Assembly (NCBI RefSeq): GCF_030929495.1
Contig: NZ_JAVFWN010000010.1
Span: 221,432 to 285,431, forward strand
From: Nocardioides sp. LHD-245
Lineage (GTDB): Bacteria; Actinomycetota; Actinomycetes; Propionibacteriales; Nocardioidaceae
Direction of reading: 5' to 3'
DNA length: 64,000 nucleotides
Each line of letters opens with the position of its first letter. Position 1 is the stretch's first letter. The notes under the pieces were generated by a model. That model was not told where the DNA came from. It did no database searches and saw nothing but the letters and a program-made list of their open reading frames with translations. Below, piece after piece: positions 1 to 8,270 of this stretch. A program made the position numbers and the translations under genes.

Positions 1-1274
1 GTGCGCTGGGTGAACTCGGCGTCGGGCAGCGGCTTGATCTGCACGTCGATCCCGATCTCCTTCAGCGCGGACTGGATGTAGACCGCGGCGCGCGCCTCGA
101 CCGTCGAGGACTGCTTGAAGGACAGGGTCGTGCTGAGGTCGCTCACCCCGGCCTCGCCGAGCAGCTGCTTGGCGGCCGCCACGTCGGTCTTGAACGCGTC
201 GGTGACGCTGTCGGAGTGCGTCTCCATGTTGCTCGACACGATGCCGGACGACGCGTCGCCGTACCCGTAGAGGACCTCGTCGACGAAGGTCTGGTACGGC
301 ATCGCGAGGGCGATCGCCTGGCGGACCCGCTTGTCGTCGAAGGGCGCCTTGGCCGTGTTGAGGCCGAGGTACTCCAGCCGGTTGGACGCCTCGGACACCA
401 CCGACAGCCCGTCGGTCTTCGCCAGCTCCGCCACCTGGTCGAGCGGCAGGCCGCCGGCGAGGTCGATCTCGCCGTTGCGCAGCAGCAGCGCGCGCTGGGC
501 GGGGTCGGAGACGAACTGGATGGTCACGCCGCCGTTGGCGATGCGGTCCTGGTCGTAGTACTCGGTGTTGGGGGCGAGCTGGATGCTGGTCGTCTTGTCG
601 TACGCCGCGACCTTGTAGGGGCCGGACGAGTTGCTGTTCTCGCGGAACCAGTCGGCCGCCCACGGGTCGTCCGGGGTCGCGTGCTCCTCACCGGTCGCCT
701 TGGAGTAGACGCCGAACGGCTGCATCGCGAGCATCTTGTCGAGCAGCGGCGTACCGAAGTCGGCGGTGACCTGCACCGTCCGCGCGTCAGGCGCCGTGAA
801 GCTCTCCGGCGTCAGGCCGACCATCGGGTAGAGCACCTTGGTGTAGGCCTGCGTCATCTCGAGGCCGCGCTGGTAGGACCAGACCACGTCCTCCGCCGTC
901 AGCGGCTTGCCGTCGGCGAACTTCAGTCCCTCACGCAGCGTGATCGTCAGGGTCTTCCCGTCCGCGGAGTACTCGTGCTTCTCCGACAGCGCGTTGGTGA
1001 ACTCGCCGCCACCGATCCGCGCCGCCCCGCTCTCGCTGTACGTCTGCTCGATGACCTGCTCCACCACGGAGCCCGAGGTCACCATCGACGCCGGCGTCCG
1101 CCACTGCTGCGGGTCGATGACGTCGACCGAGCTGTCCAGGCTGATCACCAACGGCTTCTTGCCGGTCGACCCGCTGTCGGAGTCGGAGCCGCAGGCAGAC
1201 AGAGCGAGGGCACCGGCGACGGTCAGTGCCGTCACCGACATCATCAGCCGCGATCGACGGGAGTGCGCTTTCAC
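1..1274 (-). CDS. ABC transporter substrate-binding lipoprotein, family 5 (partial, runs off left edge)
   Basis: Periplasmic-type solute receptor for a peptide, nickel or opine-like ABC importer (SBP_bac_5 superfamily). About 424 residues are visible; the 3' end lies outside the window. The N-terminus has an Arg-rich n-region, a hydrophobic stretch and a lipobox Leu-Ser-Ala-Cys with the lipidated Cys near residue 28, so it should be membrane-anchored. Family-typical text follows, such as LTITLREGLKFADGKPLTAE and WAADWFRENSNSSGPYKV. Two tandem GTG codons are possible starts (1277 and 1274). I chose 1274 because the AGGAGG at 1281-1286 is then 6 nt away rather than 3. The substrate cannot be told from sequence. 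Permease and ATPase genes would be expected beyond the left edge. Confidence 0.9.
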   Translation of the reverse strand, partial: MKAHSRRSRLMMSVTALTVAGALALSACGSDSDSGSTGKKPLVISLDSSVDVIDPQQWRTPASMVTSGSVVEQVIEQTYSESGAARIGGGEFTNALSEKHEYSADGKTLTITLREGLKFADGKPLTAEDVVWSYQRGLEMTQAYTKVLYPMVGLTPESFTAPDARTVQVTADFGTPLLDKMLAMQPFGVYSKATGEEHATPDDPWAADWFRENSNSSGPYKVAAYDKTTSIQLAPNTEYYDQDRIANGGVTIQFVSDPAQRALLLRNGEIDLAGGLPLDQVAELAKTDGLSVVSEASNRLEYLGLNTAKAPFDDKRVRQAIALAMPYQTFVDEVLYGYGDASSGIVSSNMETHSDSVTDAFKTDVAAAKQLLGEAGVSDLSTTLSFKQSSTVEARAAVYIQSALKEIGIDVQIKPLPDAEFTQR

Positions 1275-1392
1275 CACAGGCCTCCTAGATGGAAGAGTCG
1301 GCGCCCGCAGTGGGGGGCGAGCGCGGCGCCACTCTGCCAAGTCGGTCGTGGTGGGGACCACGGCCGGGGTGCCAAAGATTCGGACCGTTCTT

Positions 1393-1408
1393 TTGTGACC
1401 GGTCACAA
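1393..1408. promoter_or_regulatory. Perfect 16-bp palindrome upstream of the binding-protein gene
   Basis: TTGTGACCGGTCACAA reads the same on both strands and lies about 120 bp upstream of the lipoprotein start. It resembles Crp/FNR half-sites (TGTGA/TCACA), but the spacer is 4 nt, not the usual 6. A dimeric regulator site is inferred; the protein is unknown. Confidence 0.5.
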
Positions 1409-1589
1409 GGGGTGGGTTCGGCCAGGCGTCGGGAGCGTCCCAGGGACATGTTTCGTAACCTGGCCGTCATGCCCGGAAGGACGGATCGCTCCGCGCGTCT
1501 CAGCCAATCAAAGCCCCCGGACTCGCCAGGGCGGTTCACCCGACGCACGCCTCCAGGGTGAAACCTGGTCGAGGCCCGGTTCGGGCCTC

Positions 1590-1766
1590 GTCGAACGCCA
1601 GGCCGCGCGCCGCGAAATCTTCAAGTCCGTGCCCGACTTCAACACCAAGCTCGGCGCCTACGTCGACGGCTGGCGAAGCAGAACGCATCCGTTCGTACGG
1701 GCCACGACCGCCGAGCAGATCCTCAAGAAGGCCAACCGTCCCAAAACTCCAAACCCGCGCCACTAG
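1590..1766 (+). pseudogene. IS630-family transposase remnant (C-terminal 58 codons)
   Basis: This open stretch reads as the end of an IS630/Tc1-type transposase. The signature is FKSVPDFNTKLGAYVDGW followed by HPFVRATTAEQILKKANR and a terminal Arg-His, matching the family's usual ending (..DGWN..PFVWTKTADQIL.KANR..RH). The catalytic DDE core and the N-terminus are missing, so it cannot transpose. A GC-rich hairpin (1570-1578 with 1582-1590, loop GTT) sits at the truncation point. The TAG stop overlaps the presumed -10 box of the next gene. The remnant marks the left side of a foreign segment. Confidence 0.75.
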
Positions 1767-1775
1767 GCTTGAGAC

Positions 1776-3287
1776 GTGACCGATGAAGCGACGGCTTTGA
1801 CCAAGCGCGATGTCCTCAGCGCACTCTCCTTCGGCGCGCGAGTCGCGGAGGATGAACGCGAAGGCTTGGCTGACTATTTCATCGAGACTGACCAGTGGAA
1901 AAAGGTGATTTCGGGGCAGATCGATGTCATTTTCGGCCCCAAAGGCGCCGGGAAGAGTGCGATCTACACCAGTTTGATGAACCGTGAAGAGTTGTTGGCC
2001 GATCAGGGAGTGCTTCTGGTAACCGCCGAGAAGCCTCGCGGAAACACCGTCTTTCAAGGACTCGTCGCAGATCCGCCGACTGGCGAAGTCGAGTTTGTTA
2101 GCATCTGGAAGTTGTACATTCTCAGCTTGCTCGGTTCGGTCATTGCGGACTACGGGATGGTCGGCCCCGATGCCGATAGTGTTCGCGACGCACTTTTCCA
2201 GGAGGGACTTCTCGACAAGACTGATGCGCCGCTCGCGTCGCGGTTTCGGGCGGTGTGGGACTGGATCAAGGGCGCGGTTCCCCGCATGGTCCCACAGGGC
2301 GAACTGAAACTGGACCCGGCCACAGCGAACCCCGTCGGCGTCGCGTTCAAGATCTCCCTTCAAGAGCCGTCGGCCGACGAAAGGTTGAAGGGCTTCCTCT
2401 CCCTGGACGACCTTCTTTCGACTGCAAACAACGCTCTAGAGTATAACGACCTCAAAGTATGGGTGCTGTTTGACCGACTTGATGTGGCCTTCGCTGAGTC
2501 GCGAGACCTAGAGGCAAACGGGATTCGCGCCTTGTTTAAGACCTACCTCGACATGCGCGACTTGGAACAAGTCGGCGTGAAGATTTTCCTGCGGACAGAT
2601 ATTTGGGATGAAGTGACGAAGGCTGGCTTCCGCGAGGCGAGTCACATCACGCGGCAGTTGCGCATCGAGTGGGGTAGCGCGTCCTTGCTGCACCTCGTAG
2701 TTCGGCGCGTCCTCAACGTCGGCGAGGTGGCCGACTACTACGGCCTATTGCCACGTGAGATTCTTCGCGACGCCGGAGCGCAGCGGACCTTTTTCGATTC
2801 ACTGGTCCCCGATCAGATCGATGTCGGCAAGAACCCGGCAACCTTCGAGTGGATCCTCGGTCGAGTACAGGACGGAACGAAGAAGTCGGCCCCGCGGGAG
2901 GTCATCCATCTGCTGACGGAGGCGCGGGACGCACAGTTGCGCGCGCTGGACCGAGGAGAGGCCGAGCCCCTAACAACTGAGCTGATGAGTCGAGCCGCAT
3001 TCCGGGAGTCTCTGTTCCCGGTCTCTAAAGTGCGTTTGGAACAGACTCTGTACGCCGAGTACCCGACCGAAAAGCCATGGATCCAGGCTCTTGAAGGCGA
3101 GAAGACGGAACACACCGTCGGTACCCTTGGTGAGATCTGGAGTGTTTCGCATACGGAGGCACAGGCCCGCGCGCAGCGACTAGTCGATATCGGTTTCATC
3201 GAAGAGCGCGGCGACCGCGATTCGCCTACCTACTGGGTCCCGTTCCTCTACCGACTCGGACTCAATCTCCGCCAAGGCGCAGCCTAG
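1776..3287 (+). CDS. P-loop ATPase, Sll1717-like family
   Basis: 503 residues. A Walker A motif GPKGAGKS lies near residues 54-61, and a hydrophobic strand ending VWVLFDRLD near residue 230 is a likely Walker B. The layout matches the standalone P-loop ATPases NCBI names after cyanobacterial Sll1717; that assignment is from memory. Predicted AAA/STAND-like ATP hydrolysis, cytosolic; substrate unknown. GC content is visibly lower than in neighbouring genes and codons such as TTT, AGT and TTG are common, suggesting transfer. No Shine-Dalgarno is present; TAGGCT at 1764-1769 lies 6 nt before the GTG, fitting a leaderless transcript. It heads a three-gene island beside tRNA-Thr. Anti-phage function is possible but unproven. 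Confidence 0.75.
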   Translation: MTDEATALTKRDVLSALSFGARVAEDEREGLADYFIETDQWKKVISGQIDVIFGPKGAGKSAIYTSLMNREELLADQGVLLVTAEKPRGNTVFQGLVADPPTGEVEFVSIWKLYILSLLGSVIADYGMVGPDADSVRDALFQEGLLDKTDAPLASRFRAVWDWIKGAVPRMVPQGELKLDPATANPVGVAFKISLQEPSADERLKGFLSLDDLLSTANNALEYNDLKVWVLFDRLDVAFAESRDLEANGIRALFKTYLDMRDLEQVGVKIFLRTDIWDEVTKAGFREASHITRQLRIEWGSASLLHLVVRRVLNVGEVADYYGLLPREILRDAGAQRTFFDSLVPDQIDVGKNPATFEWILGRVQDGTKKSAPREVIHLLTEARDAQLRALDRGEAEPLTTELMSRAAFRESLFPVSKVRLEQTLYAEYPTEKPWIQALEGEKTEHTVGTLGEIWSVSHTEAQARAQRLVDIGFIEERGDRDSPTYWVPFLYRLGLNLRQGAA

Positions 3288-3362
3288 TGGCGCGGATTTG
3301 AAGTTGTGGCACGGCTGGCCTTCCACATCGGATGTGTCGGTACCCGCTGGCACCATCACGGG

Positions 3363-3593
3363 ATGGACGTGTTCGACGCCGCCGACTACGGCGACCTGCT
3401 GCCTCGAAGGCTGCTCCGTTGCATCGGCTGGGGGCTTGTGGGATTCGCCATTTTGGCACCGACCCCCTTCCAGGACTGGTACATCGGACAGGCCCAGCAA
3501 CATGCCGCACACCTAACCGAAGAGTTCGTCGACCTGATGCCCCCGCCCCCGAGCCAACCAACAGCCCCGCCGACCAACAAGGACGCGTCGTGA
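3363..3593 (+). CDS. Small single-pass membrane protein (hypothetical)
   Basis: 76 residues starting MDVFDAADYGDLLPRRLL, with one hydrophobic segment (about residues 19-34, IGWGLVGFAILAP) and a Pro-rich tail (PPPPSQPTAPP). I do not recognise a family. The stop overlaps the next gene's start as GTGA, a sign of translational coupling. That overlap and the membrane segment are the main reasons to believe the gene is real. An upstream ATG at 3306 is also in frame but would begin only 19 nt after the ATPase stop. It may anchor or partner the AlbA_2 protein. Confidence 0.5.
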   Translation: MDVFDAADYGDLLPRRLLRCIGWGLVGFAILAPTPFQDWYIGQAQQHAAHLTEEFVDLMPPPPSQPTAPPTNKDAS

Positions 3594-5083
3594 GCGACTT
3601 CGACACCAGCGCCCTCCCCTCCGGCACACTCGGCTGGACCGCGTTCCTCGGGGCCATCGAGAACGGCACCATCCCGGACGAGTCCGAATGGCTCGAGTTC
3701 AAGGCCAACCTCGACCTCACCAAGAAGTCCGAACGTCCCGTCCTTGCGAAGGCGATCGTGGCCTTCGCCAATCGCGACGCCGATCTCGCCGCCCGACATA
3801 TGGACGGCCGCGGGATCGTCGTCGTCGGACTGGAGACCGCCAACCTCGTGGGCGTCCAGGTCATGGACCCCGCAGAGCTCCACGACGCCATCCAGCCGTA
3901 CCTCGCGAACCCGGCTCCGCGCTGGGACTACGAGTACCGCCACTACAAGGGCACCCACGTCCTGGTCGTCACGATCGAGCCACCCAAACCCGGCGACCCC
4001 ATCCACTGCATCGCCAAGAACGGCGATCAGGTCAAGGACGGCGACATCTATGTTCGCGGACGCGGCCGCTCCGCACCCGCCACCTCCGCCGACCTCGGCC
4101 AGCTCTCCGCTCGGCTGCTCGCCGCCAACAGCCAAGGCCCCCAACTCGAGGTGTCAGTTCACGAAGACGACCGGGTTCCCGTTTTCGACTACCCCGACGA
4201 CTGGGTCGACCGGTGGCTCGCCAAGGAGCGCCGACGGCTCTTGGCGCCACTAGAACCGCCGGCGCCATCGAAGCGCGACGAGCTGCTGAACCGGGTCGGC
4301 ATCGACCTCCTCGACGGCGGGCAATCCCCCCGCATCGCCGACCTTCTCGCGAACGTCGGGCCCCCGCCGAGCTTCGCGAGCCTGACGTCTCTCAACACAG
4401 GCCGCTACGAGCACCACGAGGAAGACCGGACCGAGGACGAGTACCGCGAGGAGGTCGACGCCTACCTGAACAGGTGCGAGGCGGGGCTGCCCCGCGCAGT
4501 CCGTACCCTCCGCAAGGAGCTGTCGCCCGCAGTCCGGTTCCAAATACGGAACCTCAGCCAGCGCAACTACGCGGCCCTCGTGGTGCACGTCCACGTCGAA
4601 GGCGACATCCGCGCCTACGACCACACGCCGCGGTTCTCGAACCTCAAGACCTACGCCCCCAAACCACCGCGCATCTGGGGCCCCTGGAAGACGGATCTAC
4701 TCCAACGCATGGCGCCGAACCTTCCTGAACGGCTCCACCCTGTCCAGTCCTATAATGCTGCCGCCTCGCCGGTCACCCGCAGCACCGACATCGTCAACGG
4801 CGGGAGCGCGGACCTCACCTTCCCACCCATCGACCTACGCCCCGGAGCAACGGTCGAGCTCGACTCGCTGACACTCGTGGCCGGACCAGACATCGGCGAC
4901 CAGATCAACTGCACCTGGGACGCCACCGCCGCCGACGCTGACGGCACCGCCCATGGCCAGCTCGCCATCGCTCTCGGCGAGGAACCCGTCGACCTCGGGG
5001 ACTACCTCGAACACGGCTCCGACCAGCGTCCCAGCACTGGCCGAATCACCAGTTGGCTGAACGACGAGCTCAACGACGACTGA
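3590..5083 (+). CDS. AlbA_2 (Schlafen AAA_4-like) domain protein
   Basis: 497 residues from a GTG that overlaps the preceding stop. The N-terminal third carries the AlbA_2/Schlafen-type nucleic-acid-binding signature ESEWLEFKANLDL...VLAKAIVAFANRD, a Gly-rich strand GRGIVVVGLE, and a later DGDIYVRGRGRSAPAT segment typical of this fold. The remaining 330 residues are acidic and contain no domain I recognise; ESEWLEFK corresponds to the family's conserved start. AlbA_2 proteins occur as regulators and in several phage-defence loci. A role with the ATPase at 1776 and the small membrane protein at 3363 is inferred from tight clustering only. The 134 bp after its stop hold no gene. Confidence 0.75.
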   Translation: MSDFDTSALPSGTLGWTAFLGAIENGTIPDESEWLEFKANLDLTKKSERPVLAKAIVAFANRDADLAARHMDGRGIVVVGLETANLVGVQVMDPAELHDAIQPYLANPAPRWDYEYRHYKGTHVLVVTIEPPKPGDPIHCIAKNGDQVKDGDIYVRGRGRSAPATSADLGQLSARLLAANSQGPQLEVSVHEDDRVPVFDYPDDWVDRWLAKERRRLLAPLEPPAPSKRDELLNRVGIDLLDGGQSPRIADLLANVGPPPSFASLTSLNTGRYEHHEEDRTEDEYREEVDAYLNRCEAGLPRAVRTLRKELSPAVRFQIRNLSQRNYAALVVHVHVEGDIRAYDHTPRFSNLKTYAPKPPRIWGPWKTDLLQRMAPNLPERLHPVQSYNAAASPVTRSTDIVNGGSADLTFPPIDLRPGATVELDSLTLVAGPDIGDQINCTWDATAADADGTAHGQLAIALGEEPVDLGDYLEHGSDQRPSTGRITSWLNDELNDD

Positions 5084-5217
5084 CCGCGCTGAGCGCCGCG
5101 GGACTGCTGCACCGAGTCATCGTGATTCTCAATCCGAAGGAGCCCGACCAGGGGCCAGCCGAGCACTCACTAACACAAGTGGCGCTGTGACCGAGTCACT
5201 CAGGACGAAACGACGAA

Positions 5218-5253
5218 GGACCTCCGATCAGCGTTTCCGCTGGCCGGAGGCCC
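5218..5253 (-). terminator. Hairpin terminator of tRNA-Thr
   Basis: A long stem-loop immediately downstream of the tRNA 3' end: 5218-5233 pairs with 5238-5253 with two mismatches and one G-T pair, around a four-base loop. On the minus strand it is followed by a moderately T-rich stretch. It is well placed to end the tRNA transcript. Confidence 0.6.
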
Positions 5254-5259
5254 TCTCCG

Positions 5260-5332
5260 AGCCGCCTGTCGGAATCGAACCGACGACCTAATCATTACGA
5301 GTGATTCGCTCTACCGACTGAGCTAAGGCGGC
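5260..5332 (-). tRNA. tRNA-Thr (anticodon CGT)
   Basis: Full cloverleaf of 73 nt on the minus strand. The acceptor stem is GCCGCCT/AGGCGGC, the D-arm TTAGCTCAGTCGGTAGAGC, the anticodon loop CTCGTAA (anticodon CGT, reading ACG), and the T-arm contains GGTTCGATTCC. The discriminator base is T and CCA is not encoded. Its 3' end faces the ATPase/AlbA_2 island, the usual side for tRNA-targeting elements. Confidence 0.95.
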
Positions 5333-5427
5333 CTGCCGCCCGAGGGCGACCGCGGAAGCATACCGACGCGACCGACGCGAGGGCGAATCGACCTGACCAG
5401 ACCAGCGGGCCACGCCCCCGGAGCACG

Positions 5428-5589
5428 TCAGGCGGCGGCGACCTCACGCGCAGTGAAGTGGGTCTGGGGGGCGCCGCACCAGCAGGTGAAGTGGATCTGG
5501 AAGCCGTCGGCGACGTTGTCGAGGCCGGTGAGCTGGTCGGGGAAGATCAGCTCGCGCCGCTCGCAGGACGTGCAGTGGTGGGTGAACAT
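5428..5589 (-). CDS. Small zinc-ribbon-like protein
   Basis: 53 residues beginning MFTHHCTSCERRELIFPDQL. Two cysteine clusters, HCTSC at the N-terminus and CWC in FTCWCGAPQTHF, suggest a compact metal-binding ribbon. An AAGGAGG lies 6 nt before the ATG at 5589, so I prefer this start to the longer in-frame one at 5655. Function unknown. It is divergent from the LysR gene at 5726, with tandem palindromes between them, so it may be that regulator's target. Confidence 0.65.
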   Translation of the reverse strand: MFTHHCTSCERRELIFPDQLTGLDNVADGFQIHFTCWCGAPQTHFTAREVAAA

Positions 5590-5680
5590 GGGAGGCCTCC
5601 TTCGAGCATCCGGGAAGATCGGTGACCCTTCTATTCTCCGGCGCGGCGAGCGCAAGGGGTAGGCTCTCTTTCCTGCCGTT

Positions 5681-5700
5681 CCCCTAGGGATCCCCTAGGG
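5681..5700. promoter_or_regulatory. Tandem CCCCTAGGG palindromes, putative LysR operator
   Basis: CCCCTAGGG occurs twice (5681-5689 and 5692-5700), each containing the 8-bp palindrome CCCTAGGG. The pair lies 25 bp upstream of the LysR start and between divergent genes, a standard place for an autoregulatory LysR site. Confidence 0.5.
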
Positions 5701-5725
5701 CTCCGGACAGGGAAGGGACGCGCCG

Positions 5726-6643
5726 ATGCTGTCGCTGCACCAGCTGACCTGCTTCCTGGCCACCTACGAGCACCGGTCGCTGACCCGGGCTGCCGAGGAG
5801 CTGGGCTACGCGCAGCCGTCGGTGTCGGAGCAGGTGCGCACCCTGGAGAGGCACCTCGGCGTACCGCTCTTCCGGCGGGTCGGGCGCGGGGTGGTGCCGA
5901 CGACCGCGGCGGACACCTTCCGGCCGCACGCGGAGAGGGTGCTCGCGGCGGCCGACGAGGCGCAGAGCGCGGTGGCGAGCATCCGGTCGTTCGAGACGGG
6001 GACGATCCGGTTCGGGATGTTCGGCGTCGCCCGGCTGTACGGCGGAGCGGGCCTGGTCGCCGACGTGCTCGAGCGCTATCCCGGCGTCCGGGTCGAGCTG
6101 GTGGGCCGGCACTCGATGGACGTGCAGGAGAACCTGCGGCGCGGGCACCTGGAGGCGGCGATGATCGCTGTGGCCGGGCTGTCCAGCGAGGGCATGGCGA
6201 TCACGCCGATCGCCCGCGACGAGCTCGTCTACGTCTCCGCCGACCCCACCCGCCTGACGTCACCGATGACGGCGAAGCGGCTCGCCGAGGCGCCGCTGGT
6301 CATGGCGGAGAGCACCTACCGCGACTCCGACTCGGCGCGGATCGTGCTGCGTCGGATGCTGCACGAGGCCGGCTACAACCCCGGCACCCGGATCGAGGTC
6401 GAGGACGTCGAGACCGCGGTCGAGCTGGTCGGGCGCGGCCTGGCCGACACGGTGACCAACAAGGGCGCGGCGGTGCAGCTGCTCCCCCGGCTGGCGCCGG
6501 ACGCCGGGTGGGTGTCACTGCGCCCGCGGCTCTACGACACCTTGGCCATCGTGCACCGGGCGGGCGCGACCCTCTCGCCGGCGGCCCGGCTGATGATCGA
6601 GCTCGCCACCCAGCGGATCCAGGCGATCATCGAGCCGGTCTGA
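5726..6643 (+). CDS. LysR-family transcriptional regulator
   Basis: 305 residues, the normal LTTR length. The winged helix-turn-helix is at residues 1-60 (LHQLTCFLATYEHRSLTRAA, then QPSVSEQVRTLERHLGVPLF). It is followed by a LysR substrate-binding domain to the C-terminus. The effector is unknown. GGAAGGGA lies upstream of the ATG. It probably binds the tandem palindromes just upstream and may act on the divergent small gene at 5589. The next gene, a hydrolase, converges on it. Confidence 0.92.
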   Translation: MLSLHQLTCFLATYEHRSLTRAAEELGYAQPSVSEQVRTLERHLGVPLFRRVGRGVVPTTAADTFRPHAERVLAAADEAQSAVASIRSFETGTIRFGMFGVARLYGGAGLVADVLERYPGVRVELVGRHSMDVQENLRRGHLEAAMIAVAGLSSEGMAITPIARDELVYVSADPTRLTSPMTAKRLAEAPLVMAESTYRDSDSARIVLRRMLHEAGYNPGTRIEVEDVETAVELVGRGLADTVTNKGAAVQLLPRLAPDAGWVSLRPRLYDTLAIVHRAGATLSPAARLMIELATQRIQAIIEPV

Positions 6644-6661
6644 CCCGCCCGAGGACCCGGG

Positions 6662-8218
6662 TCAGCAGGTCAGCCCGTCCTCGGGCACGGTGCCGTCGAT
6701 GAGGTACCCGTGCACGGCGTCGTCGATGCAGCTGTTCCCCTTGTTGTACGCCGTGTGCCCGTCGCCCTCGCGGCTGACGAGGACGCCCGACTCGAGCTGG
6801 TCGGCCATCGCCACCGCCTCCTCGTACGGCGTTGCGGGGTCGCGCGTCGTACCGAGGACCACGATCGGCGCGGCGCCCGAGCCGTCGATCTGCAGGTCCG
6901 GCTCGTCGGTGGAGGTGAAGGGGATCCCGTCGCACGCGGTGAGGCCCCACGCGAAGACGTCGCCGAACGTGGGCGAGGCCTTCTCGAAGTCGGCGAAGTG
7001 GGCGGGCACCTCGTCGGCGGTGATCGACCAGGGGTCGTCGAGGCAGTTGATGACCGAGATCGCCTCGAGGCTGTTGTCGGTGTAGGTGCGCTTCTCCCGC
7101 GAGCCGTAGAAGTCGGCGAGCACCAGCAGCGTCGAGCCGTCGCCGTCGAGCGCCTGCTGCAGGCCCTGGTCGAGGAAGCTCCAGTTGTCCTCGCTGTAGA
7201 GCGGCAGGATCAGGCCGTAGAACGCCAGCCCGACGGTCAGCTCGCGGTCCTCACCGTCGCTGGTCGGCAGCGGCTTCTCGTCGATGCTCGCGAGCAGGTC
7301 CTTGATCGTCTTCAGGCCGGCGTCGACGCTGTCGCCGAGGAAGCAGTCGCCGTCGTCGACGCAGTTCTGGAGGTAGGAGCGCAGCGCGGTCTCGAAGCCC
7401 TTCGCCTGGCTCAGCGCGCCGTCGCGGGCCGACAGCGACGGGTCGACCGCGCCGTCGAGCGCCATCCGGCCGACCTTGTCGGGGAACAGCTCGGCGTACG
7501 TCGCGCCGAGGCGGGTGCCGTAGGAGAAGCCGAAGTAGTCGAGCGTGTCCTCGCCGAGCGCGGAGCGCAGGACGTCCATGTCACGCGCGGCCTCGACCGT
7601 GCTGACGTGGCCCCCGACCGCCCCGGAGCGGGCCGCGCAGCCGGTCCAGAACTGCACGGAGTTCTCCTTCGACTGCTCGACCTCCTCCGGGGTGTCCGGG
7701 TCGGGGTCGGCGGCGACGTACGCGTCGAGGGCCTCGTCGGTCAGGCAGTCGACGGGCGCGGAGTCACCGGTGCCGCGCGGATCGAAGCCGACGATGTCGT
7801 ACGCCGCCCGCAGCTCGTCGGCGAAGTAGAGCTCCGCGTCGGTGACGGTGTCGGTGCCCGGCGCGCCGGGACCGCCCGGGTTGACGACCAGCGAGCCGAT
7901 CCGGTCACCGGTGGCCCGGGTGCGCTCGACCGCGAGCTGGAGCGAGCCGTCACCCGGGTTCTGGTAGTCGATGGGGACGTCGACGGTGCCGCACTCGTTC
8001 TGCTCGCACCGGGTCCAGGCGATCTCCTGGTCGTAGAAGTCCTCCAGGACGCGGCCGTCCGGCCCCTTGGTCGTCCCGGACGGCCCGGCCTTCACGCCGG
8101 AGCCGGGCGCGTCGTCGTCCCCCGAGTCGCTCAGCAGGGCGACGCCGACACCGACCGCCCCTGCCACCACCAACGCCCACACGGTGACGACCGCGACGAT
8201 CAGGGTCCGCTTGCTCAC
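6662..8218 (-). CDS. Membrane-anchored alpha/beta hydrolase with TAP-like C-terminus
   Basis: 518 residues. An N-terminal membrane segment (about residues 6-29) is followed by a low-complexity linker, so the enzyme faces the outside. The alpha/beta-hydrolase core shows the oxyanion loop NPGGPGAPG (113-121), FDPRGTG, nucleophile elbow GFSYGTRLG with Ser232, a late Asp in GTTRDPATPY, and His in GDGHTAYN. The C-terminal part matches the TAP-like domain of Streptomyces SlpD/SlpE tripeptidyl aminopeptidases (peptidase family S33). Peptide or small-ester hydrolysis is likely; the substrate is not deducible. The GTG start has GAGGAG about 6 nt upstream. Confidence 0.88.
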   Translation of the reverse strand: MSKRTLIVAVVTVWALVVAGAVGVGVALLSDSGDDDAPGSGVKAGPSGTTKGPDGRVLEDFYDQEIAWTRCEQNECGTVDVPIDYQNPGDGSLQLAVERTRATGDRIGSLVVNPGGPGAPGTDTVTDAELYFADELRAAYDIVGFDPRGTGDSAPVDCLTDEALDAYVAADPDPDTPEEVEQSKENSVQFWTGCAARSGAVGGHVSTVEAARDMDVLRSALGEDTLDYFGFSYGTRLGATYAELFPDKVGRMALDGAVDPSLSARDGALSQAKGFETALRSYLQNCVDDGDCFLGDSVDAGLKTIKDLLASIDEKPLPTSDGEDRELTVGLAFYGLILPLYSEDNWSFLDQGLQQALDGDGSTLLVLADFYGSREKRTYTDNSLEAISVINCLDDPWSITADEVPAHFADFEKASPTFGDVFAWGLTACDGIPFTSTDEPDLQIDGSGAAPIVVLGTTRDPATPYEEAVAMADQLESGVLVSREGDGHTAYNKGNSCIDDAVHGYLIDGTVPEDGLTC

Positions 8219-8270
8219 GCATTGCTCCTCATGATGTGGGGGTCATGTCGGCCAGGTCATGCTGTCGGCA

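Noticed and set aside
216..1589. Plus-strand frame leading into the IS630 transposase tail
   Set aside because: Residues before about 1590 are antisense to the ABC binding-protein gene and do not resemble a transposase; only the last 58 codons do.
1408..5332. Second attachment copy of the tRNA-Thr 3' end on the left side of the island
   Set aside because: I could not find a repeat of the tRNA 3' sequence near 1400-1600, so exact island boundaries and tRNA integration remain unproven.
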